A DNA stretch of 64,000 bases from Phytohabitans houttuyneae (GTDB lineage: Bacteria > Actinomycetota > Actinomycetes > Mycobacteriales > Micromonosporaceae). Positions 20,626-29,512 of this stretch are shown here, piece by piece. Below the pieces are notes generated by a model, which worked only from the letters and a program-made list of their open reading frames with translations, ran no database searches and was not told the origin of the DNA. The stretch's first letter is position 1. Each line of letters opens with the position of its first letter. The translations under genes and the position numbers were made by a program. The stretch spans positions 4,951,001-5,015,000 of the forward strand of contig NZ_BLPF01000001.1 in assembly GCF_011764425.1 (NCBI RefSeq), written 5' to 3'.

Positions 20626-20998
20626 GATGCCTCCGAATCGCGGCGGCCACGATCCCAAGATCGAGGGACGAGCTGCAGTCGCGCGCCGCTGCGAATTCAA
20701 GATCGAGGTCCGCAGCGCAAACTGCGGCGGCCACAGATCGAGGGACGAGCCCGAATCGCGCGCGGTCACGAAGCCAAGATCGAGGGACCCGCTCCCGAAT
20801 ATCGCGCGGCCCGCAAACCCACGATCGAGGGCCGCGGCCCAAACCGCGGCAGACGCACAAGACTGACGCACAAGACTAAGGAAGAGCCCGGGTGGCGCGC
20901 GGGCGCGAATCCCAGGATCTCGGGAGGCGCCACGAATCCCGTGTGACGCGCGAATTTAAGATCGCGCGGCGCGGCGCGGAAGTGTTCTCAAGAGCGAA
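20626..20998. repeat. Degenerate tandem repeats, gene-free
   Basis: About eight imperfect copies of a motif built on AAGATCGAGGGACGAGC and GAATCGCGCGCGG, spaced roughly 35-60 bp apart, between the helical-protein operon and accE. Typical starts are near 20650, 20698, 20737, 20779 and 20821. Open frames across it follow from the repeat and show no protein-like sequence. Confidence 0.6.
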
Positions 20999-21193
20999 TC
21001 AAGATAGCGAACCCCGCCAGCCCGTGCGCCCCGCACCCGGACGGGCGCTGCGGGCCCACGCAGACGCTGCCGCGGCCGGCGTCTGCGCGGCCGCCGGCCT
21101 GCGGCGGAGCAGCACCGCTCCGACCAGGGCGGCCAGTTCCTCGGCCGTTGGCACACCCCGGGTCACCCGAATGACCGGCTCCGGCTCCGACAT
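20999..21193 (-). CDS. accE: Acyl-CoA carboxylase epsilon subunit
   Basis: A 64-residue protein: MSEPEPVIRVTRGVPTAEEL, then ALVGAVLLRRR, an Ala-rich linker, and the end SAWARSARPGAGRTGWRGSL. This is the layout of actinobacterial carboxylase epsilon subunits, which stabilise and activate the alpha-beta complex. The ATG at 21193 fits the family. In related genomes the gene usually follows the beta subunit directly; here pccB is 5.5 kb away, separated by a kinase/wall-hydrolase block. Confidence 0.85.
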   Translation of the reverse strand: MSEPEPVIRVTRGVPTAEELAALVGAVLLRRRPAAAQTPAAAASAWARSARPGAGRTGWRGSLS

Positions 21194-21277
21194 GGGGGCA
21201 GCGTACAAGAGAGAAGACAGTCACAAACCCACACATCCACCGGTGTGCGCCGCATCTCCTCCGGGTAAGTTCTTCGG

Positions 21278-23110
21278 GTGTCTCCCGCGCCCACCCAACT
21301 TGTCGATGACCGCTACCGGCTGCTCGAGCCGCTCGGTCAGGGCGGCATGGGCCGGGTCTGGAAGGCGAGCGACGAGGTCCTGCACCGCGAGGTCGCGATC
21401 AAAGAGCTGGTGCCGCCGCCCGGGCTGACGACCGAAGAGCGCCAGGAGATGCGCGAGCGGTCGTTGCGCGAGGCGCGCGCCATCGCGCGGCTCAACCATG
21501 CCAACGTCGTGCGGATCTTCGATGTGCTGAGCACCGACGGCGATCCGTGGATCGTGATGGAGTACGTGCCGTCGCGTTCGCTGCAGGACGTGCTCGCCAG
21601 CGACGGCCCGGTCTCGCCCACGCGGGCCGCGGAGATCGGCATCGGGGTCCTGGGCGCGCTGCGGGCCGCTCACCGTTCTGGCGTGGTGCACCGGGATGTC
21701 AAGCCGGCCAACGTTTTGCTCGCCGAAGACGGGCGGGTCGTGCTCACCGACTTCGGCCTGGCCACCGTGCCGGGCGATCCCAACGTCACGCGCACGGGCC
21801 TGGTGCTCGGCTCCCCGGCGTACATCGCGCCGGAGCGGGCGCGTGACGGCACCGCGGGGCCCGAGGCCGATCTGTGGTCGCTGGGCGCCACGCTCTACGC
21901 GGCGGTCGAGGGGCAGTCGCCCTTCGCGCGGCCCTCGGCGATCGGCACGCTGGCCGCGCTCGCCACCGAGCCGGTGCCGACGCCGCGCCACGGCGGCGCG
22001 CTCAAGCCTGTGCTCAACGGCCTGCTGCGTAAAGATCCGACCGCGCGGATCAGCGCGGAGGATGCAGACCGCATGTTGCGGCGCGCGGCCGGCCGCCGGC
22101 CCCGCGCGACGCTTTCCCTCCTGGATGGGGTACGGCGTCCGTCCGCGACCCCGCGTCCAAGCCTGCTGCCGGAGGCGAAGCCGACAACGGTCGTGGCGGC
22201 TGCCGAGCCGCCGACGAAGGTGGTGCCGGAGCCCGAGGCCGAGGGCGCGACCAAGACCGCGACGCCGGAGCGCGAGCAGGGTGACGAGCAGGAAAAGCTT
22301 GCCGTGCCCGCGCCCCGCAAGCCCGGTGACGCTTTCCTGCCCGTGGTGCCGGGTAAGGCCGAGGAGACAGTCGAGAAGGCGGCGGATGCCGCTCCGCTCC
22401 TGGTGCCGCCCTCGGCTCCGCGCCTGGGCCGAGTCGCGTTGGTCGCGGGAGCAGCCGTTCTTCTCGTACTAACGCTGGTTGTGATCATTGCTCTCAATGC
22501 CGGTGGGGGTGAGGAGCCGTCGGGCGCTGGGGCCACGACGGCGGCGGGCCCGGCGGCCACGAGCGCCGCGCAGCCGCCGCCCACGACGGCGGCCGCGGAG
22601 CCGACCACCGCCGCGCCGACCACGGCCGCGCCGCCCACACCCTCCCGCGACGGCGGCAACACGGCGCTGCCGGCGGGCTGGCGGATGTACACGGACCGCA
22701 CCGGCTTCTCGGTCGCCGCGCCGCAGGGATGGTCGGTGAGCAGGGAGGGCACCATGGTGTTCTTCCGCGAGCGGGGCGGCGAGGGGCGCGTGCTCGGCGT
22801 CGACCAGACCGACCAGCCCAAGCCCGACCCGGTGGCCGACTGGACGCAGCAGGAGCGGGCGCGGCGCGGCAACTACAACGACTACCAGCGCGTGAAGATC
22901 GCGGCCGTCGACTACTTCGACAAGGCCGCTGACTGGGAGTGGACGTACACGAGCCGCAGCGGCAACCGCCTGCACGTCGTCAACCGCGGCTTCATCACCT
23001 CGCCGAATCAGGCATATGGGATCTACTGGTCCACGCTCGACTCCACCTGGGCCGAGAATCAGAAGAACTTTGCGCTGGTGGTGGGGAGTTTCCGCCCTGC
23101 GAATGGCTGA
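21278..23110 (+). CDS. Receptor-type Ser/Thr protein kinase (PknB-like) with novel sensor domain
   Basis: A 610-residue kinase. The N-terminal kinase domain (about 12-270) has the Gly loop GQGGMGRVW, Lys42, HRDVKPANVLL (Asp140) and DFGLA. An Ala/Pro/Glu-rich juxtamembrane region follows, then one membrane segment (about 390-412), a Thr/Ala/Pro-rich stalk, and a C-terminal extracellular domain of about 150 residues (NTALPAGWRMYTDRTGF onward). No PASTA repeats are present, so the ligand differs from that of PknB. TAAGTT lies 6 nt before the GTG, consistent with a leaderless mRNA. It stands upstream of TPR and wall-hydrolase genes and may regulate wall growth. Confidence 0.92.
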   Translation: MSPAPTQLVDDRYRLLEPLGQGGMGRVWKASDEVLHREVAIKELVPPPGLTTEERQEMRERSLREARAIARLNHANVVRIFDVLSTDGDPWIVMEYVPSRSLQDVLASDGPVSPTRAAEIGIGVLGALRAAHRSGVVHRDVKPANVLLAEDGRVVLTDFGLATVPGDPNVTRTGLVLGSPAYIAPERARDGTAGPEADLWSLGATLYAAVEGQSPFARPSAIGTLAALATEPVPTPRHGGALKPVLNGLLRKDPTARISAEDADRMLRRAAGRRPRATLSLLDGVRRPSATPRPSLLPEAKPTTVVAAAEPPTKVVPEPEAEGATKTATPEREQGDEQEKLAVPAPRKPGDAFLPVVPGKAEETVEKAADAAPLLVPPSAPRLGRVALVAGAAVLLVLTLVVIIALNAGGGEEPSGAGATTAAGPAATSAAQPPPTTAAAEPTTAAPTTAAPPTPSRDGGNTALPAGWRMYTDRTGFSVAAPQGWSVSREGTMVFFRERGGEGRVLGVDQTDQPKPDPVADWTQQERARRGNYNDYQRVKIAAVDYFDKAADWEWTYTSRSGNRLHVVNRGFITSPNQAYGIYWSTLDSTWAENQKNFALVVGSFRPANG

Positions 23111-23151
23111 AGGCGGCATGACCGGCGACGTACACGGGTACTGCTATCGCC

Positions 23152-23364
23152 GTGAGCTACCGACAGCATGTACTTAAGCCGAGCGTGGCGCTCTGGGCGA
23201 TGACCGGAGTGTTGTTGCTTTACAGCCTGGGCATCGTGGTCGTGCTGCTCACCCTGTCCGCGGTCGTTGTCGGCTTCGGCGCTTGGTGGGTAGTGCGGCA
23301 GCATCATCCCGTCGTGGTCCAGAGAGTTGGATCGCGGCGACAACCCAACGTCGTCAATCGATAA
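23152..23364 (+). CDS. Small membrane protein, hypothetical
   Basis: A 70-residue ORF with one long hydrophobic stretch at about 12-47 that could span the membrane once or twice, followed by a basic tail. GTG start 42 nt after the kinase stop; no Shine-Dalgarno sequence. It could be a small partner of the kinase, but it could also be a chance ORF. Confidence 0.45.
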   Translation: MSYRQHVLKPSVALWAMTGVLLLYSLGIVVVLLTLSAVVVGFGAWWVVRQHHPVVVQRVGSRRQPNVVNR

Positions 23365-23436
23365 CTCGCAGTTGCTGACCCCACCTCCGGTCCGCGACGA
23401 TGGACCCCGGCCGACGGGACGATTGGCGGGTACGGG

Positions 23437-24351
23437 ATGACGCAGTTCCAGCGCGGTTATTCCGCACAGGAGGACGAGATCTCCCAGCTCATGGGAGAGG
23501 CGCTGGAGCTCTACCGCAGCGGAAACTTGGACAGGTCCCGGCGCAAGGGCGAGGAAGCCATCGCCCTGTGCCGGGACCTCGCCACAGCCGAGCCGGATGA
23601 CCCGCAGCACCCCCGGGTGCTCGCCTCCCTGCTCTACAACCACGCGGTGGTGCTCAACGCGATGGACCGGCGGGCCGCCGCGCTCTCCGTGATCCAGGAG
23701 TCCTCCCGCATCTACGAGGACCTCGTCGCGTTCGACCCGGCCACCTTCGAGCCACTCCACGCCGACGCGCTGTCCCGCGTCGGCGTCACGTACACCGGGC
23801 TGGGCCTGACCGAGGAAGCCGTCACCTGCCAGCGGCGCGCGGTCACCACCTACCTGTCGCTCCCGCCCGACGTGGCCGTGGAGCGGAGCGTGGCGCGCGC
23901 GATGAGCCTGCTGGCCTCCTCCTTGGAAGCTGACGACCGGCCCGACGAGGCGATGGCGGCGGCCGACGACGCGCTGCGCCGGTACGCGGACCTCGATGCC
24001 CGCGACCAGCTGCCGCTCGACGCCGCCGGCTTCTACGCGATGACCGCCCGCACGCTCGCCCGCCTGCACGCGCGCGGCGGCGACTACGAGGCGGCGGCGA
24101 GCGCGAGCGCGGTGGCCGTCGCGGTGTACCGCCTGCTGCTGGAGCAGGTGTCGCCGGAGTGGGGCGAGCCGCTGGCGGCCGCGGTGGGTGAGCGGGCCGC
24201 GCACCTGTCGGCGGCGGGCCGGGCCGACGAGGGGCTCGACCAGGCGCGCGACGTGTTGCGGCTGGTCGGGGCGCTCGACGCGCGCCGGCCGGACATCTAC
24301 ATGGGCGCGTTCACCCGGGTCGCGGCGGTGGTCGCCGCCCTGGAGGCGTGA
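23437..24351 (+). CDS. Tetratricopeptide-repeat protein
   Basis: A 304-residue helical protein made of TPR-like repeats, for example LASLLYNHAVVLNAMDRRAA, DALSRVGVTYTGLGLTEEAV and RAMSLLASSLEADDRPDEAM. It lacks a signal peptide or membrane segment, so it should be cytoplasmic. Such proteins act as scaffolds. Its place between a receptor kinase and secreted wall hydrolases is suggestive but gives no direct function. Confidence 0.8.
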   Translation: MTQFQRGYSAQEDEISQLMGEALELYRSGNLDRSRRKGEEAIALCRDLATAEPDDPQHPRVLASLLYNHAVVLNAMDRRAAALSVIQESSRIYEDLVAFDPATFEPLHADALSRVGVTYTGLGLTEEAVTCQRRAVTTYLSLPPDVAVERSVARAMSLLASSLEADDRPDEAMAAADDALRRYADLDARDQLPLDAAGFYAMTARTLARLHARGGDYEAAASASAVAVAVYRLLLEQVSPEWGEPLAAAVGERAAHLSAAGRADEGLDQARDVLRLVGALDARRPDIYMGAFTRVAAVVAALEA

Positions 24352-24372
24352 CTCTGGCACTTTCCTCCACGT

Positions 24373-24407
24373 CGATGGATGGCTACGGTAACTTTTGCCA
24401 TCCATCG
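24373..24407 (+). promoter_or_regulatory. Strong inverted repeat before the amidase gene
   Basis: CGATGGATGGC (24373-24383) and GCCATCCATCG (24397-24407) are perfect 11-bp arms around a 13-nt loop. The Shine-Dalgarno AAGGAGG begins at 24408, right after the 3' arm. A -10-like TACGGT (24384-24389) lies in the loop, so at DNA level it could be a repressor site and at RNA level a hairpin limiting ribosome access. Confidence 0.6.
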
Positions 24408-24420
24408 AAGGAGGTCTCTC

Positions 24421-25059
24421 GTGCCACAACGACGAACCTTGCTCGCCGGTGCCGCCGGGATAGCCGGCGGCGTCCTGCTGGGCGCCAGACCGGCTGAGGC
24501 CGCGGCGACGCCGCCGAGGGTCTACACCCGGGCGGAGTGGGGCGCCCGCGCGGCGACCGGGTCGATCCGCTACCTCGATCGCATGCCGGACCACATCGTG
24601 GTGCACCACACGGCCGGCGCCAACACGACGGACTACTCGCTGGCGGCGGCCTTCCGCCACTCGAAGTGGATCCAGGACCTGCACATGGACCAGAACGGCT
24701 GGATCGACTCGGGACAGCAGCTCACGATCAGCCGCGGCGGCTACGTGATGGAAGGGCGGCAGCTCAGCCTCCGCGCCATCCACGAGCGCCAGCACGTGAG
24801 CGGCGCGCAGACCGCAAACCACAACGACCACACGATCGGCATCGAAAACGAGGGCATCTACGTGTCCGCGACGCCACCCGCCGCGCTCTTCAACTCCCTG
24901 GTACGCACCTGCGCGTGGCTGTGCGACGTCTACTCGCTCGACCCGTTCGGGGCGATCGTCGGCCACCGCGACTACGTCGCCACTCAGTGCCCCGGCGACG
25001 TCTTCTACGCCCGGCTTCCCGAGCTACGGCAACGCGTCGCGACCGAGTTGGGTGCATGA
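24421..25059 (+). CDS. Secreted N-acetylmuramoyl-L-alanine amidase (PGRP type)
   Basis: A 212-residue peptidoglycan amidase. The start is the GTG at 24421, after a full Shine-Dalgarno (AAGGAGG, 6 nt spacing), not the earlier ATG. The N-terminus has a Tat-like signal (RRTLLAGAAGIAGGVLLG) ending near ARPAEAAA. The amidase_2/PGRP domain shows zinc-ligand motifs VVHHTAGA and the C-terminal TQCPGDVFY, and HTIGIENEG. It should cleave the stem peptide from MurNAc outside the cell. A strong inverted repeat directly upstream suggests controlled expression. Confidence 0.9.
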   Translation: MPQRRTLLAGAAGIAGGVLLGARPAEAAATPPRVYTRAEWGARAATGSIRYLDRMPDHIVVHHTAGANTTDYSLAAAFRHSKWIQDLHMDQNGWIDSGQQLTISRGGYVMEGRQLSLRAIHERQHVSGAQTANHNDHTIGIENEGIYVSATPPAALFNSLVRTCAWLCDVYSLDPFGAIVGHRDYVATQCPGDVFYARLPELRQRVATELGA

Positions 25060-25166
25060 GCCGGCTACGAAAAATTTCCACAGGATCTATTGCGATCAAG
25101 GTTAGTTTCCTTCAAAGATGTCAAGAAATATCCATCCTTGTTGGTCCCTAGTCCTGGGGAGGCACT

Positions 25167-25943
25167 ATGACCAGCACCAGCACAGATGGCATGGTTAGAC
25201 GCTCGCGCACCGGCCTTCGCCGGCTCACCAGCGCGGCACTCGCCATGGTGGCCGCGACCGCGACAGTGGTGGGCATCTCCGCCACGCCGGCCATGGCCGC
25301 GACGACCCCCGGCATCGACGTCTCCAACCACCAGGGCGCGATCAACTGGACGAGCGTGCGCAACGCCGGCATCCAGTTCGCGTTCATCAAGGCGACCGAG
25401 GGCACGTCTTACCTCGACCCCCGCTTCGACACCAACTACGTCGCGGCGTACAACGCGGGCGTGATCCGCGGGGCGTACCACTTCGCCCTGCCGGACCGCA
25501 GCACCGGCGCGACCCAGGCCAACTTCCTGGCCAGCAACGGCGGTGCGTGGTCCGCCGACAGCCGTACGCTTCCGGCCGCCCTCGACCTCGAAGCCAACCC
25601 CTATGGCGCCTACTGCTACGGCCTCAGCACCACGGCCATGCGCAACTGGGTGCAGAGCTTCCTCAACCAGTACCGCGCCCGCACCGGCCGGTACGCGGTC
25701 ATCTACACCACCACCAGCTTCTGGAACACCTGCACCGGCAGCTGGAGCGGCCCGTGGAGCACCAGTCCACTGTGGGTCGCCCGCTGGGCCAGCACCGTCG
25801 GCGCGCTTCCCCCGGGCGCACCGTTCTGGACCTTCTGGCAGTACACGAGCAGCGGTGCCGTCTCCGGCATCTCCGGCAACGTGGACCGCAACCACTTCAA
25901 CGGCGCACGTGACCGTCTGATCGCACTCGCTAACAACACGTAG
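25167..25943 (+). CDS. Secreted GH25 lysozyme (muramidase)
   Basis: A 258-residue protein with a signal peptide (Arg-rich n-region RRSRTGLRRL, hydrophobic core, cleavage near PAMAA). The mature part is a glycoside hydrolase family 25 domain: GIDVSNHQGAINW at the start and the catalytic-pair motif ALDLEANPYG. It should hydrolyse MurNAc-GlcNAc bonds in peptidoglycan. ATG 25167 has Shine-Dalgarno GGGGAGG. The 107-nt upstream region is AT-richer than average and probably holds its promoter. It follows the PGRP amidase, so the two may act together. Confidence 0.92.
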   Translation: MTSTSTDGMVRRSRTGLRRLTSAALAMVAATATVVGISATPAMAATTPGIDVSNHQGAINWTSVRNAGIQFAFIKATEGTSYLDPRFDTNYVAAYNAGVIRGAYHFALPDRSTGATQANFLASNGGAWSADSRTLPAALDLEANPYGAYCYGLSTTAMRNWVQSFLNQYRARTGRYAVIYTTTSFWNTCTGSWSGPWSTSPLWVARWASTVGALPPGAPFWTFWQYTSSGAVSGISGNVDRNHFNGARDRLIALANNT

Positions 25944-26009
25944 TCGCGCGGTGGGGCGGTGCCACCGGCGCCGCCCCACTCATAGCGTCGTGAGCTAGGC
26001 TCGCCGGCT

Positions 26010-26744
26010 GTGATGTCGGTAGACGGTCTGACAGACGCCTGGGACTGGCTCTTCGGTGGCCAGCCTGACCCGCCGCTGCTGCTGGTGATCCTCACCGGCG
26101 TGGCGGCCCTCGCCGTTGTGCTGACCCGGATGGCATGGCGGGTGGCGCGCAACGCGATCACTATCGCGCACGAGGGTGGCCACGCCCTGATCGCGCTGAT
26201 CACCGGGCGCAAGCTGCGCGGGATCCGGCTGCACTCGGACACCTCCGGCCTCACCCTCTCCGCGGGGCGGCCCACCGGTCCGGGCATGGCGTTCACGCTG
26301 CTGGCCGGTTACGTTGCCCCGTCGCTGATAGGCCTGGGCGGCGCCTGGCTGCTGGCCGGCAACCGCATCCGGCTCCTGCTGTGGGTCACCGTGGTGCTTC
26401 TGCTCGCGATGCTCGTGATGATTCGCAACGCCTTCGGCATAGTGTCCATTGTGGTCACTGGCGGCGTCGTCTTCGCCGTGTCGTGGTTCGCTTCCCCCGA
26501 CGTGCAGTCGGTGTTCGCCTACGCGAGCGTGTGGTTTCTCCTCCTCGGCGGCGTGCGCCCGGTCGGCGAGCTGCAGACACTGCGAGCGCGCGGCCAGCTC
26601 CCCGACTCCGACGCCGACCAGCTCGCCGGCGTCACGCACGTGCCCGGCATCGTGTGGGTCGGCTTCTTCGGTTTGGTCAACCTGGGCGCGCTCGCGCTGG
26701 GCGGCTACCTGCTGGTCAAGCCCTTCGTCGACGACCTGCTCTAA
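26010..26744 (+). CDS. M50-family membrane metalloprotease-like protein
   Basis: About 244 residues with six or seven hydrophobic segments. The zinc-binding motif HEGGH lies in [18 protein letters not shown] (about 53-70), as in peptidase M50B proteins. TAGGCT lies 8 nt before the GTG, so it may be leaderless; ATG 26013 is an equal choice. Its stop overlaps the convergent pccB stop. It may do intramembrane proteolysis, or be a non-proteolytic M50B relative; the second metal motif is not obvious. Confidence 0.78.
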   Translation: MMSVDGLTDAWDWLFGGQPDPPLLLVILTGVAALAVVLTRMAWRVARNAITIAHEGGHALIALITGRKLRGIRLHSDTSGLTLSAGRPTGPGMAFTLLAGYVAPSLIGLGGAWLLAGNRIRLLLWVTVVLLLAMLVMIRNAFGIVSIVVTGGVVFAVSWFASPDVQSVFAYASVWFLLLGGVRPVGELQTLRARGQLPDSDADQLAGVTHVPGIVWVGFFGLVNLGALALGGYLLVKPFVDDLL

Positions 26745-28333
26745 AGCGGTATGTTGCCGTGCTTCTTGGGCGGCAGGGTCTCGCGCTTGGTGCGCAGCGC
26801 CCGCAGCGCGCGCACGATCTGCACCCGGGTCTGCGACGGCTGGATGACCGCGTCGACATAGCCCCGCTCGGCGGCGATGTACGGGTTGGCGAGCGTGTCC
26901 TCGTACTCGGTGATGAGCTCGGCCCGCAGCGCCGCCGGATCCTCCGCATTGGACAGTGCCGCCCGGTGCAGGATGTTCACCGCGCCCTGCGCGCCCATCA
27001 CCGCGATCTGCGCGGTCGGCCACGCGAAGTTCAGGTCGGCGCCGAGGTGCTTGGAGCCCATCACGTCGTACGCGCCGCCGTACGCCTTGCGCGTGATGAC
27101 GGTGACCTTCGGGACGGTGGCCTCCGCGTACGCGTAGATGAGCTTGGCGCCGCGCCGGATGATGCCCTCCCACTCCTGGCCGGTGCCGGGCAGAAAGCCG
27201 GGGACATCCACAAAAGTCAAGACCGGGATGTTGAACGCGTCGCACGTGCGCACAAACCGTGCCGCCTTCTCCGACGCCGCGATGTCCAGGCACCCGGCGA
27301 AGTGCATCGGCTGGTTGGCCACCACACCGACCGGGCGCCCTTCGACGCGGCCGAAGCCCACCACGATGTTCTGCGCGTAGAGCGCGTGCACCTCGAGGAA
27401 CTCGCCGTCGTCCAGCACGTGCTCGATGACCCGGTGGATGTCGTACGGCTGGTTGGCTGAGTCGGGGATCAGCGTGTCCAGCGCGCCGTCGTCCTCGGTG
27501 GCCTCCAATGTGGACTCCGCCGCGAACACCGGCGCGTCGTCCATGTTGTTGGACGGCAGGTACGACAGCAGGGCCTTGACGTAGTCGATCGCGTCCTCCT
27601 CGTCCGTGCCGAGGTAGTGCGCGTTGCCGGAGCGGGTGTTGTGGGTGCGGGCGCCGCCCAGCTCCTCGAAGCCCACGTCCTCACCGGTGACCGTCTTGAT
27701 CACGTCGGGCCCGGTGATGAACATGTGTGACGTCTGGTCGACCATCACCGTGAAGTCGGTGACCGCGGGGGAGTAGACCGCGCCGCCCGCGCAAGGCCCC
27801 ATCACCAGCGAGATCTGCGGGATCACGCCGCTGGCCCGCACGTTGCGGAAGAAGATCTCGCCGTACAGCCCGAGGCTGACCACACCCTCCTGGATGCGCG
27901 CGCCGCCGGAGTCGTTGATGCCGATCACCGGGCAGCCGGTCTTCATCGCCAGGTCCATGACCTTGACGATCTTTTCGCCGAAGACCTCGCCCAGCGAGCC
28001 GCCGAAGACCGTGAAGTCCTGCGCGAACACGCACACCGGGCGCCCGTCGACCGTGCCGTAGCCGGTCACCACGCCGTCGCCGTACGGCCGGGTCTTGTCC
28101 AGCCCGAACGCGGTGGAGCGGTGCCGGGCCAGCTCGTCCAGCTCGACGAACGATCCCTCGTCCAGCAGCATCGCGATCCGCTCGCGGGCCGTCTTCTTGC
28201 CGCGGGCGTGCTGCTTTTCCACCGCGCGGGCGGAACCGGCGTGTGTCGCCTCGTCGACCCGGCGCTCCAGGCCGGCGAGCTTGCCGGCGGTGGTGTGCTC
28301 GTCGATCGGGGCGGCGCTCTCCTGAACGGTCAC
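26741..28333 (-). CDS. pccB: Acyl-CoA carboxylase beta subunit (carboxyltransferase)
   Basis: A 530-residue carboxyltransferase for acetyl/propionyl-CoA. It has the N-terminal domain with [18 protein letters not shown] and the C-terminal domain with [14 protein letters not shown] and [14 protein letters not shown], which build the CoA and biotin sites. The GTG at 28333 fits the family start ([11 protein letters not shown]) and has TACGAT 6 nt upstream, so it is leaderless; the open frame to 28684 is a shadow. It acts with the alpha subunit (9.4-11.2 kb), accE (21.0 kb) and BirA (29.5 kb). Confidence 0.92.
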   Translation of the reverse strand: MTVQESAAPIDEHTTAGKLAGLERRVDEATHAGSARAVEKQHARGKKTARERIAMLLDEGSFVELDELARHRSTAFGLDKTRPYGDGVVTGYGTVDGRPVCVFAQDFTVFGGSLGEVFGEKIVKVMDLAMKTGCPVIGINDSGGARIQEGVVSLGLYGEIFFRNVRASGVIPQISLVMGPCAGGAVYSPAVTDFTVMVDQTSHMFITGPDVIKTVTGEDVGFEELGGARTHNTRSGNAHYLGTDEEDAIDYVKALLSYLPSNNMDDAPVFAAESTLEATEDDGALDTLIPDSANQPYDIHRVIEHVLDDGEFLEVHALYAQNIVVGFGRVEGRPVGVVANQPMHFAGCLDIAASEKAARFVRTCDAFNIPVLTFVDVPGFLPGTGQEWEGIIRRGAKLIYAYAEATVPKVTVITRKAYGGAYDVMGSKHLGADLNFAWPTAQIAVMGAQGAVNILHRAALSNAEDPAALRAELITEYEDTLANPYIAAERGYVDAVIQPSQTRVQIVRALRALRTKRETLPPKKHGNIPL

Positions 28334-28411
28334 TACTGGATCGTAACTACCGGTGAGTCGGCACATTACCTGAGTCGTTTCGCGGCAAATGCCCTGTTCG
28401 TTGTAGTTAAC

Positions 28412-28672
28412 GTGATGGTCTTCGGGATCGCGCTCATCGTGAGCGGGGTGATCGTGCTCTACGCGCTGCGGCGGGCACTGTGGCGGCGCCTCGACGACGA
28501 GGAGGCCGAGTCGCCGCCGGCCGAGCGGGTGCACTACGTCGGGCCCGACGACGACCCGTACGACGCGGTCGACATCCCACTCGACGAGAGCGACTACGGC
28601 ACCCGCCCGATCTACGTGCCACCGGAGCGTGGCACCGTCTACATGTCCCGCACCACCGAAGGCCCGGACTAG
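28412..28672 (+). CDS. Small membrane-anchored hypothetical protein
   Basis: About 86 residues from GTG 28412 (or ATG 28415): one membrane segment ([20 protein letters not shown]) followed by an acidic tail with [20 protein letters not shown]. It is divergent from pccB; the open frame upstream is antisense to pccB. Small proteins of this type occur beside pccB in related actinobacteria; function unknown. Start uncertain. Confidence 0.6.
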   Translation: MMVFGIALIVSGVIVLYALRRALWRRLDDEEAESPPAERVHYVGPDDDPYDAVDIPLDESDYGTRPIYVPPERGTVYMSRTTEGPD

Positions 28673-28711
28673 CCCGTGTTTCAACCTTCGAACCCAAAAG
28701 CCAAAAGATGT

Positions 28712-29420
28712 GAGCTACCGCGACGTCCGCGGTGGTCCGGACCGTTGCTCCCGCGGCCTCACCCTCCGCGGTCGCACAACCATCCGGGCGCGCACGGCCC
28801 GCGGCTGGGTCCAGGCCGCGGGACGCTACAGAGCTGGTAGCACCAATGCGCCCAGCCCGCGGTGCGCTCCCAACGCGAGCGTGCTGGGCGCGGGGAGCCG
28901 CCGTGGGCTTGGCAGGTGGGCCTGGCGGCGCTCGCTGGCGTTGGGCGGGTGGGAAAGACGGTGTCCAGGTCGGTGGTTCCGCCGGGGCGCCGTGGCCGCC
29001 GTGCTCGGGCGGCGGCGTGGAATGGATCGTCGGTCGAACCTCCTGCCGCTCTCGTCGGATCGTGCTCACCGGCGGTCGTGGACCTCTCGCGGAGTAGCGC
29101 GGCCGGTGGCAGGGGTCCGTCCGCTGAGGAACCCCCGCTCTGGCCGCGGAGTCCGAGGCCGCACAGCCGCGGCGAGGCGGCGAGCAGTGGAGGCGCATTG
29201 GTGGCCTCAGGGGAGGGATCGCTGTGGCGGTCGGGGCGGTTCTCCGGACGTCGAGTCGACGAACCCCGACGGGCGCCGCGTCCCTGGGAGTGGGCGCATT
29301 GGTGCGCCCAGCTTGAGAGCCACCCGGGGCCTGCCCCGCACCCCGAGAGACCGTGCCCAACAGCGGAGGGTGAGGCCGCGGGAGCAACGGTCCGGACCAC
29401 CGCGGACATCGCGGTAGCCC
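28712..29420. mobile_element. 709-bp palindromic element with 58-bp terminal inverted repeats
   Basis: The left end (28712-28769) and the reverse complement of the right end (29363-29420) match at 56 of 58 bases, starting GAGCTACCGCGACGTCCGCG. Further in, the two halves still show inverted similarity around GCACCAATGCGCCCA (28840s and 29290s). A solo copy of the end sequence occurs at 61107-61164. Long open frames cross it on both strands but none resembles a protein. It may be a non-autonomous mobile element or a large structured repeat; the interval 28673-29512 holds no convincing gene. Confidence 0.65.
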
Positions 29421-29512
29421 AAAGCTCTTAGGCCCTGCTCAAAAGATTGTCGGGCCAGCCCAGGCCTGGCGCGGCCGGCAAGGGTATGCGAAACAGCGAC
29501 TAGGCTCGGTGG

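Noticed and set aside
20626-20998. CRISPR array
   Set aside because: The repeats are degenerate and spacing is irregular; no cas genes are in the window.
26741-28684. Longer pccB start at 28684
   Set aside because: The extra N-terminal residues are antisense to a small membrane gene and absent from the family; the GTG at 28333 has a leaderless -10 box.
28712-29420. Insertion sequence with its own transposase
   Set aside because: No DDE or serine/tyrosine recombinase motif in any frame; called only as a palindromic element.
28434-29431. Long open frames on both strands of the 709-bp element
   Set aside because: They follow from high GC and inverted symmetry; no motif, no start signal, and Arg/Pro/Gly/Ala-rich composition.
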